Shown piece by piece: positions 1 to 8,175 of a stretch of DNA of 64,000 bases. The notes below the pieces were generated by a model. It did no database searches and was not told the origin of the DNA. It saw only the letters and a list, made by a program, of their open reading frames with translations. This stretch comes from Hyphomicrobiales bacterium. GTDB lineage: Bacteria > Pseudomonadota > Alphaproteobacteria > Rhizobiales > Rhizobiaceae. The position numbers and the translations under genes were made by a program. The DNA lies in NCBI GenBank assembly GCA_900471485.1, contig UCEU01000041.1, forward strand, positions 1-64,000, in the 5' to 3' direction. Position 1 is the first letter of the stretch; each line of letters opens with the position of its first letter.

Positions 1-258
1 GTTAAGCCCTCCCCCTTGTGGGGAGGGTTGGGAGGGGCCTTTCTTCACCCCATCACCTTCGCATCCGCAACATTTCACCTTGCAAAGCACAAAAAACACT
101 TCGCATCCTATCGAAATTTTCTTTCGCGGCATATATGAAGCCTTGTGGCTTGCAGCACGCTCCCTCCCAGAGCGCCCAGCCGAGCCGCCGCCGGCCCGTC
201 GATAGACGGCTTTCAACGGAAAATATCCGGCGTCAACAAGAACAAGAGGTATAGAAAA
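1..258. other. upstream leader region without a gene
   Basis: No convincing coding region is visible. An 8-bp inverted repeat (CCCTCCCC at 7-14, GGGGAGGG at 20-27, 5-nt loop) sits near the left edge and resembles the C-rich/G-rich hairpins often found between rhizobial genes; it may terminate a gene lying to the left of the window. An open frame at 18-254 has no ribosome-binding site and no recognisable domain. The stretch probably holds the promoter of the sugar permease. Confidence 0.4.
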
Positions 259-1539
259 GTGGCTGGTATCATCACCAACAATGCCGCGACGACCCGCCCG
301 GCTTCATCCGCTCCCGCAGCGAACTATCAGTTTGCCCTGGTGGCGCTGACATCGCTGTTCTTCATGTGGGGCTTCATCACCTGCCTGAACGACATCCTAA
401 TCCCGCATCTGAAGAACGTCTTCCAGCTGAACTACACGCAGTCCATGCTGATCCAGCTGTGCTTCTTCGGCGCCTATTTCATCGTCTCGCTGCCCGCCGG
501 CGCGCTGGTCAAGCGCATCACCTACAAGTGGGGCATCGTCGTCGGCCTGCTGGTCGCGGCCGTCGGCTGCGCTCTGTTCATCCCGGCCGCCAGCTACCGC
601 ATCTATGCGTTGTTCCTGGGCGCTCTCTTCGTGCTCGCCACCGGCGTCACCATCCTCCAGGTCGCCGCCAACCCCTACGTGACCGTCCTCGGTCCGCCGG
701 ATACGTCAGCCAGCCGCCTGACCCTCACCCAGGCCTTCAACGCGCTCGGCACCACCCTTGCCCCGACATTCGGCGCTTTCCTGATCCTGTCGGCCACCGC
801 GGCAGCCGTTGCCGGCGCCACGCCCGAACAGCTCGATGCCGTGCGCATGGCTGAAGCCGGCGCGGTCAAGTTCCCCTACATGCTGCTCGCCATTGCCTTC
901 CTGGCGCTCGCCGCCCTCTTCGCGGCCCTCAAGCTTCCGCAGGTAGAAGGCTCCGACGACCTCGCCCCGATCACCGATGGCGGCTCGGCATGGCAGTATC
1001 GCCACCTCGTCCTCGGCGCGATCGGCATCTTCGTCTATGTCGGCGCTGAAGTCAGCATCGGCAGCTTCCTCGTCAACTTCCTGAGCCAGCCCGATATCGC
1101 CGGCTTCCCGGAAGCCGAAGCAGCGCACTACGTCTCCTATTTCTGGGGCGGCGCCATGGTCGGCCGTTTCATCGGCGCGCTCGTCATGCGCTATGTCGAC
1201 GATGGCAAGGCACTCGCCTTCAACGCCGTCATCGTGATCCTGCTGCTGCTCACCACGGTGTTCACATCGGGCCATACCGCGATGTGGTCGGTGCTCGCGA
1301 TCGGTCTCTTCAACTCGATCATGTTCCCGACCATCTTCAGCCTCGGCCTCTATGGCCTGGGCAAGCACACCAGCCAGGGCTCGGGCATCCTGTGCCTGGC
1401 AATCGTCGGCGGCGCGCTGCTGCCGCTGGTCCAGGGCGGCCTTGCCGATACCATCGGCATCCACCTCGCCTTCCTGATGCCGGTGCTGTGCTACGCCTAC
1501 ATCGCCTTCTACGGGCTGAAGGGCCACCGCCCGGCCTAA
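259..1539 (+). CDS. gluP: FHS-family sugar MFS permease (FucP/GluP type)
   Basis: Inner-membrane proton-coupled sugar importer of the fucose/galactose/glucose permease family. The 426-residue protein has about 12 hydrophobic segments and the family-typical N-terminal block FFMWGFITCLNDILIPHLK at about residues 35-53, followed by a segment of the LIQLCFFGAYF type. The frame opens further upstream at 145, but I prefer the GTG at 259 because AAGAGG lies at 244-249 and the N-terminal region before it is Arg/Pro-rich noise. Substrate cannot be read from sequence; glucose, galactose or fucose are the usual ones. It stands alone, followed by an inverted repeat and pncA. Confidence 0.85.
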   Translation: MAGIITNNAATTRPASSAPAANYQFALVALTSLFFMWGFITCLNDILIPHLKNVFQLNYTQSMLIQLCFFGAYFIVSLPAGALVKRITYKWGIVVGLLVAAVGCALFIPAASYRIYALFLGALFVLATGVTILQVAANPYVTVLGPPDTSASRLTLTQAFNALGTTLAPTFGAFLILSATAAAVAGATPEQLDAVRMAEAGAVKFPYMLLAIAFLALAALFAALKLPQVEGSDDLAPITDGGSAWQYRHLVLGAIGIFVYVGAEVSIGSFLVNFLSQPDIAGFPEAEAAHYVSYFWGGAMVGRFIGALVMRYVDDGKALAFNAVIVILLLLTTVFTSGHTAMWSVLAIGLFNSIMFPTIFSLGLYGLGKHTSQGSGILCLAIVGGALLPLVQGGLADTIGIHLAFLMPVLCYAYIAFYGLKGHRPA

Positions 1540-1548
1540 GCTGTTGAC

Positions 1549-1581
1549 AATACGCTTCGTCGTTGCATGGCGAAGCGTATT
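1549..1581 (+). promoter_or_regulatory. 11-bp perfect inverted repeat between permease and pncA
   Basis: Arms AATACGCTTCG (1549-1559) and CGAAGCGTATT (1571-1581) are perfectly complementary with an 11-nt loop. There is no T-run after it, so it is a poor intrinsic terminator. A consensus-like -35 hexamer TTGACA occupies 1544-1549 and touches the left arm, but no good -10 is seen 17 bases on. It may be an operator, an mRNA 3' end stabiliser for the permease transcript, or part of the pncA leader. Confidence 0.45.
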
Positions 1582-1589
1582 CCAGATTG

Positions 1590-1648
1590 CATCGGCACGT
1601 CTCTCTTGGCATCTTGCACCGCAATAAATCCAGGGAGACGTGCCGATG
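1590..1648 (+). promoter_or_regulatory. start-codon-sequestering hairpin of pncA
   Basis: The bases 1590-1606 (CATCGGCACGTCTCTCT) pair with 1632-1648 to form a 17-bp stem with a single G-U pair; 14 outer pairs are Watson-Crick without a gap. The right arm contains the ribosome-binding site GGGAGA (1633-1638) and ends exactly with the ATG of pncA (1646-1648). The 25-nt loop is 1607-1631. If transcribed, this structure should hide the translation start, so expression would need unfolding by a ligand, protein, sRNA or heat. It could instead act as a DNA operator. Confidence 0.6.
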
Positions 1649-2272
1649 AAAGCCTTGCTGCTGGTCGATATTCAGAACGGTTTCTGCCCCGGCGGCAATC
1701 TCGCCGTGCCCGAGGGCGACGAGATCGTCACGCTTGCCAACCAGCTGATCGGCAGCGGCAAATATGACCTGATCGTCGCCTCGCAGGATTGGCACCCCGC
1801 CGACCACGGCAGCTTCGCCTCTTCGCATCCCGGCAAGAACCCCTTCGAAATCGGCACCCTCGGCGGCAAGCCGCAGATGCTGTGGCCGGACCACTGCGTC
1901 CAAGGCACCCGCGACGCCGAGCTGCATCCCGAGCTCAGGACGGCGGAGATCGACCTCATCCTGCAGAAGGGCGAGGATCGCAGCATCGACAGCTACTCCG
2001 CTTTCCGCGACAACGCCCAGGACGCCCATACCGGCCTTGCGGAGTTTCTGAAGGAGCGTGAGATCACCGAACTGGATATCTGCGGCCTGGCGACGGATTA
2101 CTGCGTGCGCTTCACCGCACTCGATGCCGTCGAGCTTATGCCGTCGGTCAAGGTCCGCTTCATCGAGGACGCCAGCCGGGGCATCACGCCTGACGGTGTG
2201 GAAGCCGCGATCACCGAGATGCGGGCCGAAGGCATCGAGATCATCACCAGTGAAGAGGCGCTGGCCGGCTGA
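1646..2272 (+). CDS. pncA: nicotinamidase/pyrazinamidase
   Basis: Cytoplasmic isochorismatase-fold hydrolase converting nicotinamide to nicotinate in the NAD salvage pathway. Of 208 residues, the catalytic triad fits D8 (LVDIQNGF), K108 (LILQKGED) and C153 (ATDYCVRF). The metal-binding D48 and H50 lie in SQDWHP, with H83 in the PDHCVQGT segment as a further candidate. The length is normal for the family. A GTG six bases earlier is in frame, but GGGAGA at 1633-1638 favours the ATG at 1646. That start is buried in a long stem-loop, which is unusual. It abuts the convergent DUF2164 gene with no gap. Confidence 0.93.
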   Translation: MKALLLVDIQNGFCPGGNLAVPEGDEIVTLANQLIGSGKYDLIVASQDWHPADHGSFASSHPGKNPFEIGTLGGKPQMLWPDHCVQGTRDAELHPELRTAEIDLILQKGEDRSIDSYSAFRDNAQDAHTGLAEFLKEREITELDICGLATDYCVRFTALDAVELMPSVKVRFIEDASRGITPDGVEAAITEMRAEGIEIITSEEALAG

Positions 2273-2521
2273 TCAGTCGGTCGCGTCGCGCTGCATCTGG
2301 TAGACGTCGTCGGAAAAATCGTCGATCCGTTTCGAAAGCGCCACCTGCGCATCCTCGAGGCCCTGCTTGTAATAGGCAGCACCGATCTCCTTGCCGAAGA
2401 ACTCCAGGACCATCTCGGCCTTCAGTATCCCGATCGGCTGGTCGAGCTCGCTGTCGAAATAGTGGCGGATGCGATCCAGCAATGCCGCTTTGTCGTCCTT
2501 CGAAAATTCGATCGTCTTCAT
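2273..2521 (-). CDS. DUF2164 family protein
   Basis: An 82-residue acidic cytoplasmic protein of the DUF2164 family, whose function is not known. Recognisable family features are FSKDDKAALLDRIRHYFD near the start and the ILKAEMVLEFFGKEIGAAYY stretch in the middle. It is transcribed towards pncA and the two stop codons are adjacent (2270-2272 and 2273-2275). No function can be inferred from the neighbours. Confidence 0.8.
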   Translation of the reverse strand: MKTIEFSKDDKAALLDRIRHYFDSELDQPIGILKAEMVLEFFGKEIGAAYYKQGLEDAQVALSKRIDDFSDDVYQMQRDATD

Positions 2522-2652
2522 CGTCCCCTCGCCTTCGAGTGCATCTAGGATGGACCGTTCAGTGAAATCGATCGGTCAATCAAGGAAATTCGTTTGCAGC
2601 ACCAGGTTCATAACCTTAGAGGGAGTTCAAATTTCCAGAAGGATCGTCGCCG

Positions 2653-3369
2653 ATGAGTCGCGCGGATTTTTTCGAGGGATTGCGCGGCGGTTCGGCCATA
2701 GCACTCGCCTCGGCCCCTTTCGGCGCGCTGTTCGGCGCGCTCGCCGCCGATAACGGCATGTCCCTCTTCCAACTGACCTTCATGAGCGCCACGGTCTATG
2801 CCGGCGCCAGCCAGATGGTCGGTCTCGAATTGTTCGGCCACGATGTCCAGGCCTGGGTGATCATCGCCTCGATCCTCGCCGTCAACTTCCGTCACGTGCT
2901 CTATTCGGCGGCCATCGCCCCCTATATCAAGCACTTCACCCGCCTGCAGAAGTTCTTCACCTTCTTCCTGCTGGTGGATCCGCAATTCGCCGAGACGGTG
3001 AAACGCCAGGAATCCGGAAAGCAGGTGACCTTCGCCTGGTATCTCGGCTTCGGCATCATCATCTACGTGCCGTGGGTCATCGTCAGCCTGATCGGCGGCC
3101 TGCTCGGCAGCTTCATCGGCGATCCCAAGGCAATCGGCCTCGATATCCTGTTGCCGGCCTATTTCCTCGGCATCGTCCTCGATTTCCGCCACCGCGACAA
3201 CTTCCTGCCGGTCGCAGGCGTCAGCGCGGTCGCCTCGGTTATCGCCTATCACTATGTCGGCTCGCCCTGGCATGTCAGCCTCGGTGCCGCGGCCGGCATC
3301 GCCCTCGCCGCCCTCTTCCCGCCGCCGCCGCGCGAGCAGGAACTTGAATCCGATCTGCACGAGGTGTGA
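2653..3369 (+). CDS. azlC: AzlC-type branched-chain amino acid export subunit
   Basis: Large subunit of the AzlCD exporter in the inner membrane, which in characterised members releases branched-chain amino acids or analogues. The 238-residue protein begins SRADFFEGLRGGSAIALASAPFG-like, includes the family block FMSATVYAGASQMVGLEL at about residues 43-60, and has about six or seven membrane segments. A ribosome-binding site AGAAGGA lies about ten bases before the ATG. Its stop overlaps the start of azlD, so the two are surely co-translated. Confidence 0.88.
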   Translation: MSRADFFEGLRGGSAIALASAPFGALFGALAADNGMSLFQLTFMSATVYAGASQMVGLELFGHDVQAWVIIASILAVNFRHVLYSAAIAPYIKHFTRLQKFFTFFLLVDPQFAETVKRQESGKQVTFAWYLGFGIIIYVPWVIVSLIGGLLGSFIGDPKAIGLDILLPAYFLGIVLDFRHRDNFLPVAGVSAVASVIAYHYVGSPWHVSLGAAAGIALAALFPPPPREQELESDLHEV

Positions 3370-3680
3370 TGATGGAAACCGATCTCCACATGCTCCTCGT
3401 CATCCTCGGCGCCGCGGTCGCGACCTACGGCACCCGCATCGGCGGCTATATCCTGATCACCACGTTGAAGCGCATCCCGCCCAGGATGGAAGCGGCGCTC
3501 GCCGCCGTGCCGGCCGCGGTACTGACCACGCTGGTCGCGCCATCCTTCTTCACCGGTGGATGGGACAGCAAGCTGGCGCTCGTCGTGGCGCTGTTCGTCG
3601 GCCTGCGCTTCTCGCACAGCTGGATGCTGGTCGCCGCCTGGGTCGTCGTCATGACATGGCGTCACACGCTGGGCATGTGA
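3369..3680 (+). CDS. azlD: AzlD-type small export subunit
   Basis: Small membrane partner of AzlC, about 103 residues with three to four hydrophobic segments; the N-terminal block ATYGTRIGGYIL and the PPRMEAALAAVPAAVLTTLVAP-like stretch are typical of AzlD. Start codons GTG 3366, ATG 3369 and ATG 3372 are all possible; GAGG at 3361-3364 suits 3369 or 3372, and ATG 3369 overlaps the azlC stop (ATGA type). The pair forms a two-gene operon and ends just before the convergent aminopeptidase gene. Confidence 0.87.
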   Translation: MMETDLHMLLVILGAAVATYGTRIGGYILITTLKRIPPRMEAALAAVPAAVLTTLVAPSFFTGGWDSKLALVVALFVGLRFSHSWMLVAAWVVVMTWRHTLGM

Positions 3681-3698
3681 CGCCACGCTTCGGCTTGA

Positions 3699-5534
3699 TC
3701 AATATTCCAGCGGCAGCGTCGCATTCTCCAGCCATGCCTTGACGTCATGGTCGTGGATGAGCGGCATCAACGCCTCGCGGGTCCGCTCGTGATAATCGTT
3801 GAACCAGTGCAGCTCGTCATGCGTCAGCAGTTCGGGAATGACGAGGTTGCGGTCTATTGGGCAGAAGGTCAGCGTCTCGAAGCCGAGCATCGCCATGTCT
3901 CCCCCCTCGATCGCCTCCGGCTCCCTGATATAGATCAGGTTCTCGATGCGGATGCCGAAGGCGCCCGGCCGGTAGTAGCCCGGTTCGTTGGAGAGGATCA
4001 TGCCGGGCAGAAGCTCCTGCGTCGACATCCGCGAAATCCGCTGCGGCCCCTCGTGCACCGAGAGATAGGAGCCGACGCCGTGGCCTGTTCCATGGCCGAA
4101 ATCGACGCCCGCCCGCCACAGCGCGATGCGCGCCAAGGGATCGAGATCGCATCCGCGCGTTCCCTTCGGGAAGCGGGCAGTGCTGATCTGGATCATGCCC
4201 TTCAGCACCAGCGTGAAGAAGCGCTTCTGCTCCTCGGAAACCTCGCCGACACCGACCGTGCGGGTGATATCCGTCGTGCCGTTGATGTACTGCGCACCGG
4301 AATCGATCAGGAACAGCTCGCCGGCTTCCAGCTTGCGGTTGCTCTCCGTGGTCACGCGATAATGCATGATTGCAGCATGTTCGCCGGCGCCGGAAATCGT
4401 GTCGAAGGAGATGTCCTTCAGCGGGTTCTGCATGCTCTGGCCGACGCGCGCCCTCACCGCTTCGAGCTTCTCGGCCACCTCGATCTCGGTCACGGTTCCT
4501 GCCTTGGTCTGCGCCAGCCAGCAGAGGAACTCCACCATCGCCGCGCCATCCTGCAGATGCGCCGCCGCCGAGCCGTTGATCTCGACGGCGTTCTTCACCG
4601 CCCGAGGCAGCTTGGCCGGATCGTTGCCCTCAACGACCTCGCCGCCCGCCTTGCGGATGATTTCGGCAAGCCCGTAGGAGGTCAGGTCGGGATCGACAAG
4701 CACCCGGCCGCCGCCACTCGAAACCGCGGAAAGGCTACCTTCCAGCGCCGACGGCGGCAGCTGCGTGCACATCTGCGCCAGATAGGCTTCGGCCTCGATG
4801 CCAGTCTTGCGCTTGTCGAGAAACAGTTCGGCCTTGCCGTCGGCATGGACGATGGCGCGCGCCAGAGGGTGCGGCGTATGCGGCACGTCGGCGCCGCGGA
4901 TGTTGAAGATCCAGGCAACCGAGGACGGATCGGCGACCAGCACCGCCTTCAGGTTCTTCTTCGCGAGATCTGCGGCGATCGTCGCCAGCTTGTCGGTCGA
5001 AAGCACGCCGGCCTGCACGATGTTCTGCAGCGCCACCTGCCCCAGCGGCTCCTGCGGACGGTCGGCCCAAAGCCGGTCGAGCGGATTGTGCGGCAAGATC
5101 ACCAGCGAACCGCCGATCCCGGCCAAGGCCTTCTCCAGACGCCTGACCTCGGCGCCCGAATGCAGCCAGGGATCGATACCGAGCCGCATCCCCTTGGCGC
5201 CGTTGTTGCTGATCCACAGATGCGGCGGCTCGCCCACGAGGTCGCCGCCGGTAAAGACCGTGCCATCCACCTGCTCGGCAAGCTGCGTCACGTAGCGCCC
5301 GTCGACGAAGACGATCGCCTGAGAGCGCAGCACCATCGCCACGCCGGCCGAACCAGTAAAGCCGGTGAGCCAGGAAAGCCGCTCCGCGCAAGCCGGCACA
5401 TATTCGCCGTTGAACTCGTCGGCGCGCGGCACGAGAAAACTGTCGATCCCGAGCGCATCGAAATTCGCGCGCAAAGCCGAAACCCGATCGCGGCCGAATT
5501 GTGGCGTGGAAGTGACTTCAAAGGACTGGAACAT
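3699..5534 (-). CDS. pepP: Xaa-Pro aminopeptidase (M24B, long form)
   Basis: Cytoplasmic metallopeptidase that removes N-terminal residues preceding proline. The 611-residue size matches the long, three-domain form: two creatinase-N domains (about 1-160 and 160-320) and a C-terminal pita-bread domain. Five metal ligands are visible: two Asp in LIDSGAQY and TTDITRTV, His in GHGVGSYLSVHEGP, Glu in LSNEPGYY and Glu in IRIENLI. The frame stays open to 5720, but family length and sequence (FQSFEVTSTPQFG) favour the ATG at 5534; the extra 62 residues have no family character. Monocistronic. Confidence 0.9.
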   Translation of the reverse strand: MFQSFEVTSTPQFGRDRVSALRANFDALGIDSFLVPRADEFNGEYVPACAERLSWLTGFTGSAGVAMVLRSQAIVFVDGRYVTQLAEQVDGTVFTGGDLVGEPPHLWISNNGAKGMRLGIDPWLHSGAEVRRLEKALAGIGGSLVILPHNPLDRLWADRPQEPLGQVALQNIVQAGVLSTDKLATIAADLAKKNLKAVLVADPSSVAWIFNIRGADVPHTPHPLARAIVHADGKAELFLDKRKTGIEAEAYLAQMCTQLPPSALEGSLSAVSSGGGRVLVDPDLTSYGLAEIIRKAGGEVVEGNDPAKLPRAVKNAVEINGSAAAHLQDGAAMVEFLCWLAQTKAGTVTEIEVAEKLEAVRARVGQSMQNPLKDISFDTISGAGEHAAIMHYRVTTESNRKLEAGELFLIDSGAQYINGTTDITRTVGVGEVSEEQKRFFTLVLKGMIQISTARFPKGTRGCDLDPLARIALWRAGVDFGHGTGHGVGSYLSVHEGPQRISRMSTQELLPGMILSNEPGYYRPGAFGIRIENLIYIREPEAIEGGDMAMLGFETLTFCPIDRNLVIPELLTHDELHWFNDYHERTREALMPLIHDHDVKAWLENATLPLEY

Positions 5535-5811
5535 ACTGGAAAACCTGCTGTTTGGACGAATCCCGCAACACGGGAGAGCGGCTATGTTATCGAAATCCAA
5601 GGCAAATGGGAGAAAAACCGGCTCCTCCCGATGGACCATTGAACCGTCCATTATTTCGGCAGAAATGAGGCGCCGTTTTCCAAACTGGCACGCTTTATGC
5701 TTTGCGTGCATAGCTCCCATGAAGGAAAGCCCCTGCCTGAAATTTTTCGAATGGTTATATAGGCCTCATCGCAATGGTTCGAGATGAACCGGAAACACAA
5801 GGAATTTAGAA

Positions 5812-5985
5812 ATGACTGCCTCTCTGTCGCGCTCCGCTTACAGCAGCCCGGTACAGGCTGGCGAGCGCCAGACTGTCCGTCACATCATCGGCTCGCGCCG
5901 CCCGCTGAACGAGGACACCCTCACCATGCTGGGCTCCAGCCACAAGGCCACGCGCTACAACGGCGCAAACAGCTACGCATTCTGA
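5812..5985 (+). CDS. 57-residue small protein of unknown function
   Basis: Too short for usual ORF cut-offs. It has a good ribosome-binding site (AAGGA at 5799-5803, 8 bases before ATG), a TATATA-like -10 about 50 bases upstream (near 5756), and a strong intrinsic terminator 117 bases downstream. The product is soluble, basic and Ser/Arg-rich (net positive), starting MTASLSRSAYSS and ending in a Tyr-rich YNGANSYAF tail. No known domain was recognised. The gene lies between the divergent pepP and the convergent prmA, so it must be its own transcription unit. Confidence 0.55.
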   Translation: MTASLSRSAYSSPVQAGERQTVRHIIGSRRPLNEDTLTMLGSSHKATRYNGANSYAF

Positions 5986-6101
5986 GCAACTCGTCGATCC
6001 GTTTCTCCTCCTCCCTCCCGGATCGACGGTCAGAATAAGTAGAAGCCCGCTCGAGCGTCCTCCTCCTTCGAGCTCGCGGGCAAAGACCGGGAAACCGGAT
6101 C

Positions 6102-6135
6102 AAAGGCGGTGCCACTGGCGCCGCCTTTTCTTTTT
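6102..6135 (+). terminator. intrinsic terminator after the 57-aa gene
   Basis: A 12-bp stem, AAAGGCGGTGCC (6102-6113) with GGCGCCGCCTTT (6117-6128), one G-U pair and a 3-nt loop, followed by a T-rich tract TCTTTTTG. The T-tract is on the plus-strand side, which supports a real plus-strand transcript from the small gene upstream. On the minus strand the tail is weaker, but it may also act behind prmA. Confidence 0.85.
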
Positions 6136-6151
6136 GCGCTCCCTCCCGCCC

Positions 6152-7030
6152 TTATGGACGGTCGAGATGGATCGTCACCCAGCCATTGCGCCAGATGGTG
6201 CGGACATGGCGCAGATGCGCGCCGTTATAAGCGGAAAGCACCTTCCAGCGCTGCTCGGCCAGGATGCCCGACAGGACGACCGAGCCGCCCGGCGCCAGAT
6301 GGTTTACGAGCTGCGGCGCCATCTTGATCAACGGCCGCGCCAGGATATTGGCGATGATGAGATCGAAGGGACCGTGTGCCGAAAAGGCCGTGGAATGAAA
6401 GCCCGGCGCCGTCTCAGTGGAGATACCGGATGCAATGCCGTTGCGGCGAACGTTCTCGGCGGCCACCCGCGTGGCGATCGGATCGATGTCGGTAGCGAGA
6501 ACCGGAACGTTCTTCAGCTTGCGCACGGCAATCGCCAGCACGCCGCTGCCGGTGCCGAGATCGAGCGCATTGCGCACGCGCCGCGACCGCACCACATGGT
6601 CGATCACTTCAAGGCAGCCCGCCGTGGTGCCGTGATGGCCGGTGCCGAAAGCCTGTCCGGCGTCGATCTCGATGGCGATGTCTCCGGAGCGCACCTTGTC
6701 GCGGTCATGCGAACCGTGCACCAGGAACCGCCCTGCCCGCACCGGCTTCAGCCCCTCGAGCGACTTCGCCACCCAGTCGACCTCGGGGATCACCTCGCGC
6801 TCGACCTTCATGTCGGGGAAAGCCTGCGACAGCGCCTCCTCGACCCGGCCGCGAACTTCCGCCTCGTCCTCGCGCATCATGTAGACGGAGGCTTCCCAGA
6901 TGTCCTTCTTCTCGTCGATCTCGGTGGTGGCGATCGCGAAATCTTCTTCACCGAACACCTCGGACAGAAGATCGAGGACTTCCCCGGCCAGCACTTCGGT
7001 GGTCGTCACATAGAGGCGTATTTCACTCAA
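6152..7030 (-). CDS. prmA: ribosomal protein L11 methyltransferase
   Basis: SAM-dependent methyltransferase that trimethylates ribosomal protein L11 in the cytoplasm. About 292 residues: an N-terminal L11-binding region beginning SEIRLYVTTTE and a C-terminal Rossmann methyltransferase domain with motif I LDLGTGSGVLAIA and motif IV-like DLIIANILARPL. I chose the TTG at 7030 because GGAAAG lies seven bases before it and family members start at this serine; an in-frame ATG at 7060 would overlap the upstream gene and lacks a ribosome-binding site. It follows the monooxygenase gene by 16 bases, so probably shares its transcript. Confidence 0.9.
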   Translation of the reverse strand: MSEIRLYVTTTEVLAGEVLDLLSEVFGEEDFAIATTEIDEKKDIWEASVYMMREDEAEVRGRVEEALSQAFPDMKVEREVIPEVDWVAKSLEGLKPVRAGRFLVHGSHDRDKVRSGDIAIEIDAGQAFGTGHHGTTAGCLEVIDHVVRSRRVRNALDLGTGSGVLAIAVRKLKNVPVLATDIDPIATRVAAENVRRNGIASGISTETAPGFHSTAFSAHGPFDLIIANILARPLIKMAPQLVNHLAPGGSVVLSGILAEQRWKVLSAYNGAHLRHVRTIWRNGWVTIHLDRP

Positions 7031-7046
7031 GGTCGGTCTTTCCAGT

Positions 7047-8171
7047 TCAAACGGCGCCATCGATCCATGGCGGTGGTGGCGTATCACAACCGGAAACGCC
7101 GCGCAGCAATTTCCGTGAGAATTGCGGTAGCCTGAAAAGCACGGGCATCGCAATGTTGCGGATCGCAATGGCCAGGGGGTTGTTCATCGTGAACAGCGAC
7201 GTCAGCTGCCGCGTCTGCTTGAGCACCATATGCATCGCCGGCGTGCGCAAGCGGGCATAGTCCGCCTCCCGCCCCTCGGAGATCAGCCACGCCAGCCAGC
7301 AGGCATCCTCGATGCCGAGGTTCATGCCGCGAGCACCGGCCGGCGAATGGATATGCCCGGCGTCGCCCACCAGAAACACCTTGCCCTTCGACAGCGTCTC
7401 GGCATGACGGAAATGGATGCGGAAGTCGGACGCCCACACCCGCTCGGCAACAGGCGCCGGATGGACGATCCGGCTTTCGAAATCGGGCAGCGTCGAGATG
7501 TAGCGAAGCGTTTCGCGATCGACGGGCAGCCGGCCGATGATGCCGGGATTGACGAGCTGCATCTCGACGAAATGCGGATCGATGGGAGCCGCGTAGCGAA
7601 AATCGGCAATGTAGAAACTGCTCTCCAGCGCATCGCCGGGAAAACCGATGCCGACGGCCTTGCGCACCGTCGAATGCGCGCCATCCGCCGCGATGACGAT
7701 GTCGAAGGCGGCACTTTCAACCGAGCCGTCGGCCTTGCGCAAAATGACACGCGGTTCAATCGGATTTTCGACGGATACCACCGTCGTCTGCCACTCCGGC
7801 TCCACCTCGAAGTCGGAGAGCTTGCCGAGCAGCAGTCGCTCGGTATGCCCCTGCGACAGGGCGTGCAGCGCGCCGTAGGGACCGGGTACCCGCGTCGTAT
7901 CGAGCGCGGCGAGCACCTTGCCACCGGAGACGATCCGGAACTGCTCAAGCCGCTGCGCCTCCTGCAGGATGGCATCGGTCACCCTGGATGGCGCGAGCAA
8001 TGTGAGGGTGCGGGCATTGATGCCGAGCGCCCGGCTTTCTTCCGGCGGAACCGGCCCGGCATCGCTGTCGACGACCCGCGGGCGAAAACCGCGCCGCGCG
8101 AGCTCCAGGGCAACGGTCAGACCGGACGCCCCCGCGCCGGCCACCAGAATATTGCGATGCCCGGCCGCCAT
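7047..8171 (-). CDS. FAD-dependent monooxygenase (PheA/TfdB, UbiH-like)
   Basis: Flavin hydroxylase of the FAD-binding-3 group, 374 residues, probably cytoplasmic and NAD(P)H-dependent. The dinucleotide-binding GAGASG is at residues 12-17, and the second FAD motif GDAGHIHSPAGARGMNLGIED is near residues 270-290. The middle motif of the DG type is seen in VIAADGAHSTVRK. The substrate cannot be told; aromatic compounds are usual. It lies 4 bases after the SCO gene and 16 bases before prmA on the same strand, suggesting a three-gene transcript. Confidence 0.82.
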   Translation of the reverse strand: MAAGHRNILVAGAGASGLTVALELARRGFRPRVVDSDAGPVPPEESRALGINARTLTLLAPSRVTDAILQEAQRLEQFRIVSGGKVLAALDTTRVPGPYGALHALSQGHTERLLLGKLSDFEVEPEWQTTVVSVENPIEPRVILRKADGSVESAAFDIVIAADGAHSTVRKAVGIGFPGDALESSFYIADFRYAAPIDPHFVEMQLVNPGIIGRLPVDRETLRYISTLPDFESRIVHPAPVAERVWASDFRIHFRHAETLSKGKVFLVGDAGHIHSPAGARGMNLGIEDACWLAWLISEGREADYARLRTPAMHMVLKQTRQLTSLFTMNNPLAIAIRNIAMPVLFRLPQFSRKLLRGVSGCDTPPPPWIDGAV

Positions 8172-8175
8172 GGTG

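Noticed and set aside
1567..1767. possible leader peptide frame through the pncA hairpin
   Set aside because: No ribosome-binding site before the ATG and it continues deep into pncA in another frame; kept only as a remote idea for unfolding the hairpin.
3747..5642. 631-codon open frame on the plus strand
   Set aside because: It is antisense to the full-length pepP with intact metal ligands; no ribosome-binding site or domain. High GC gives long mirror frames.
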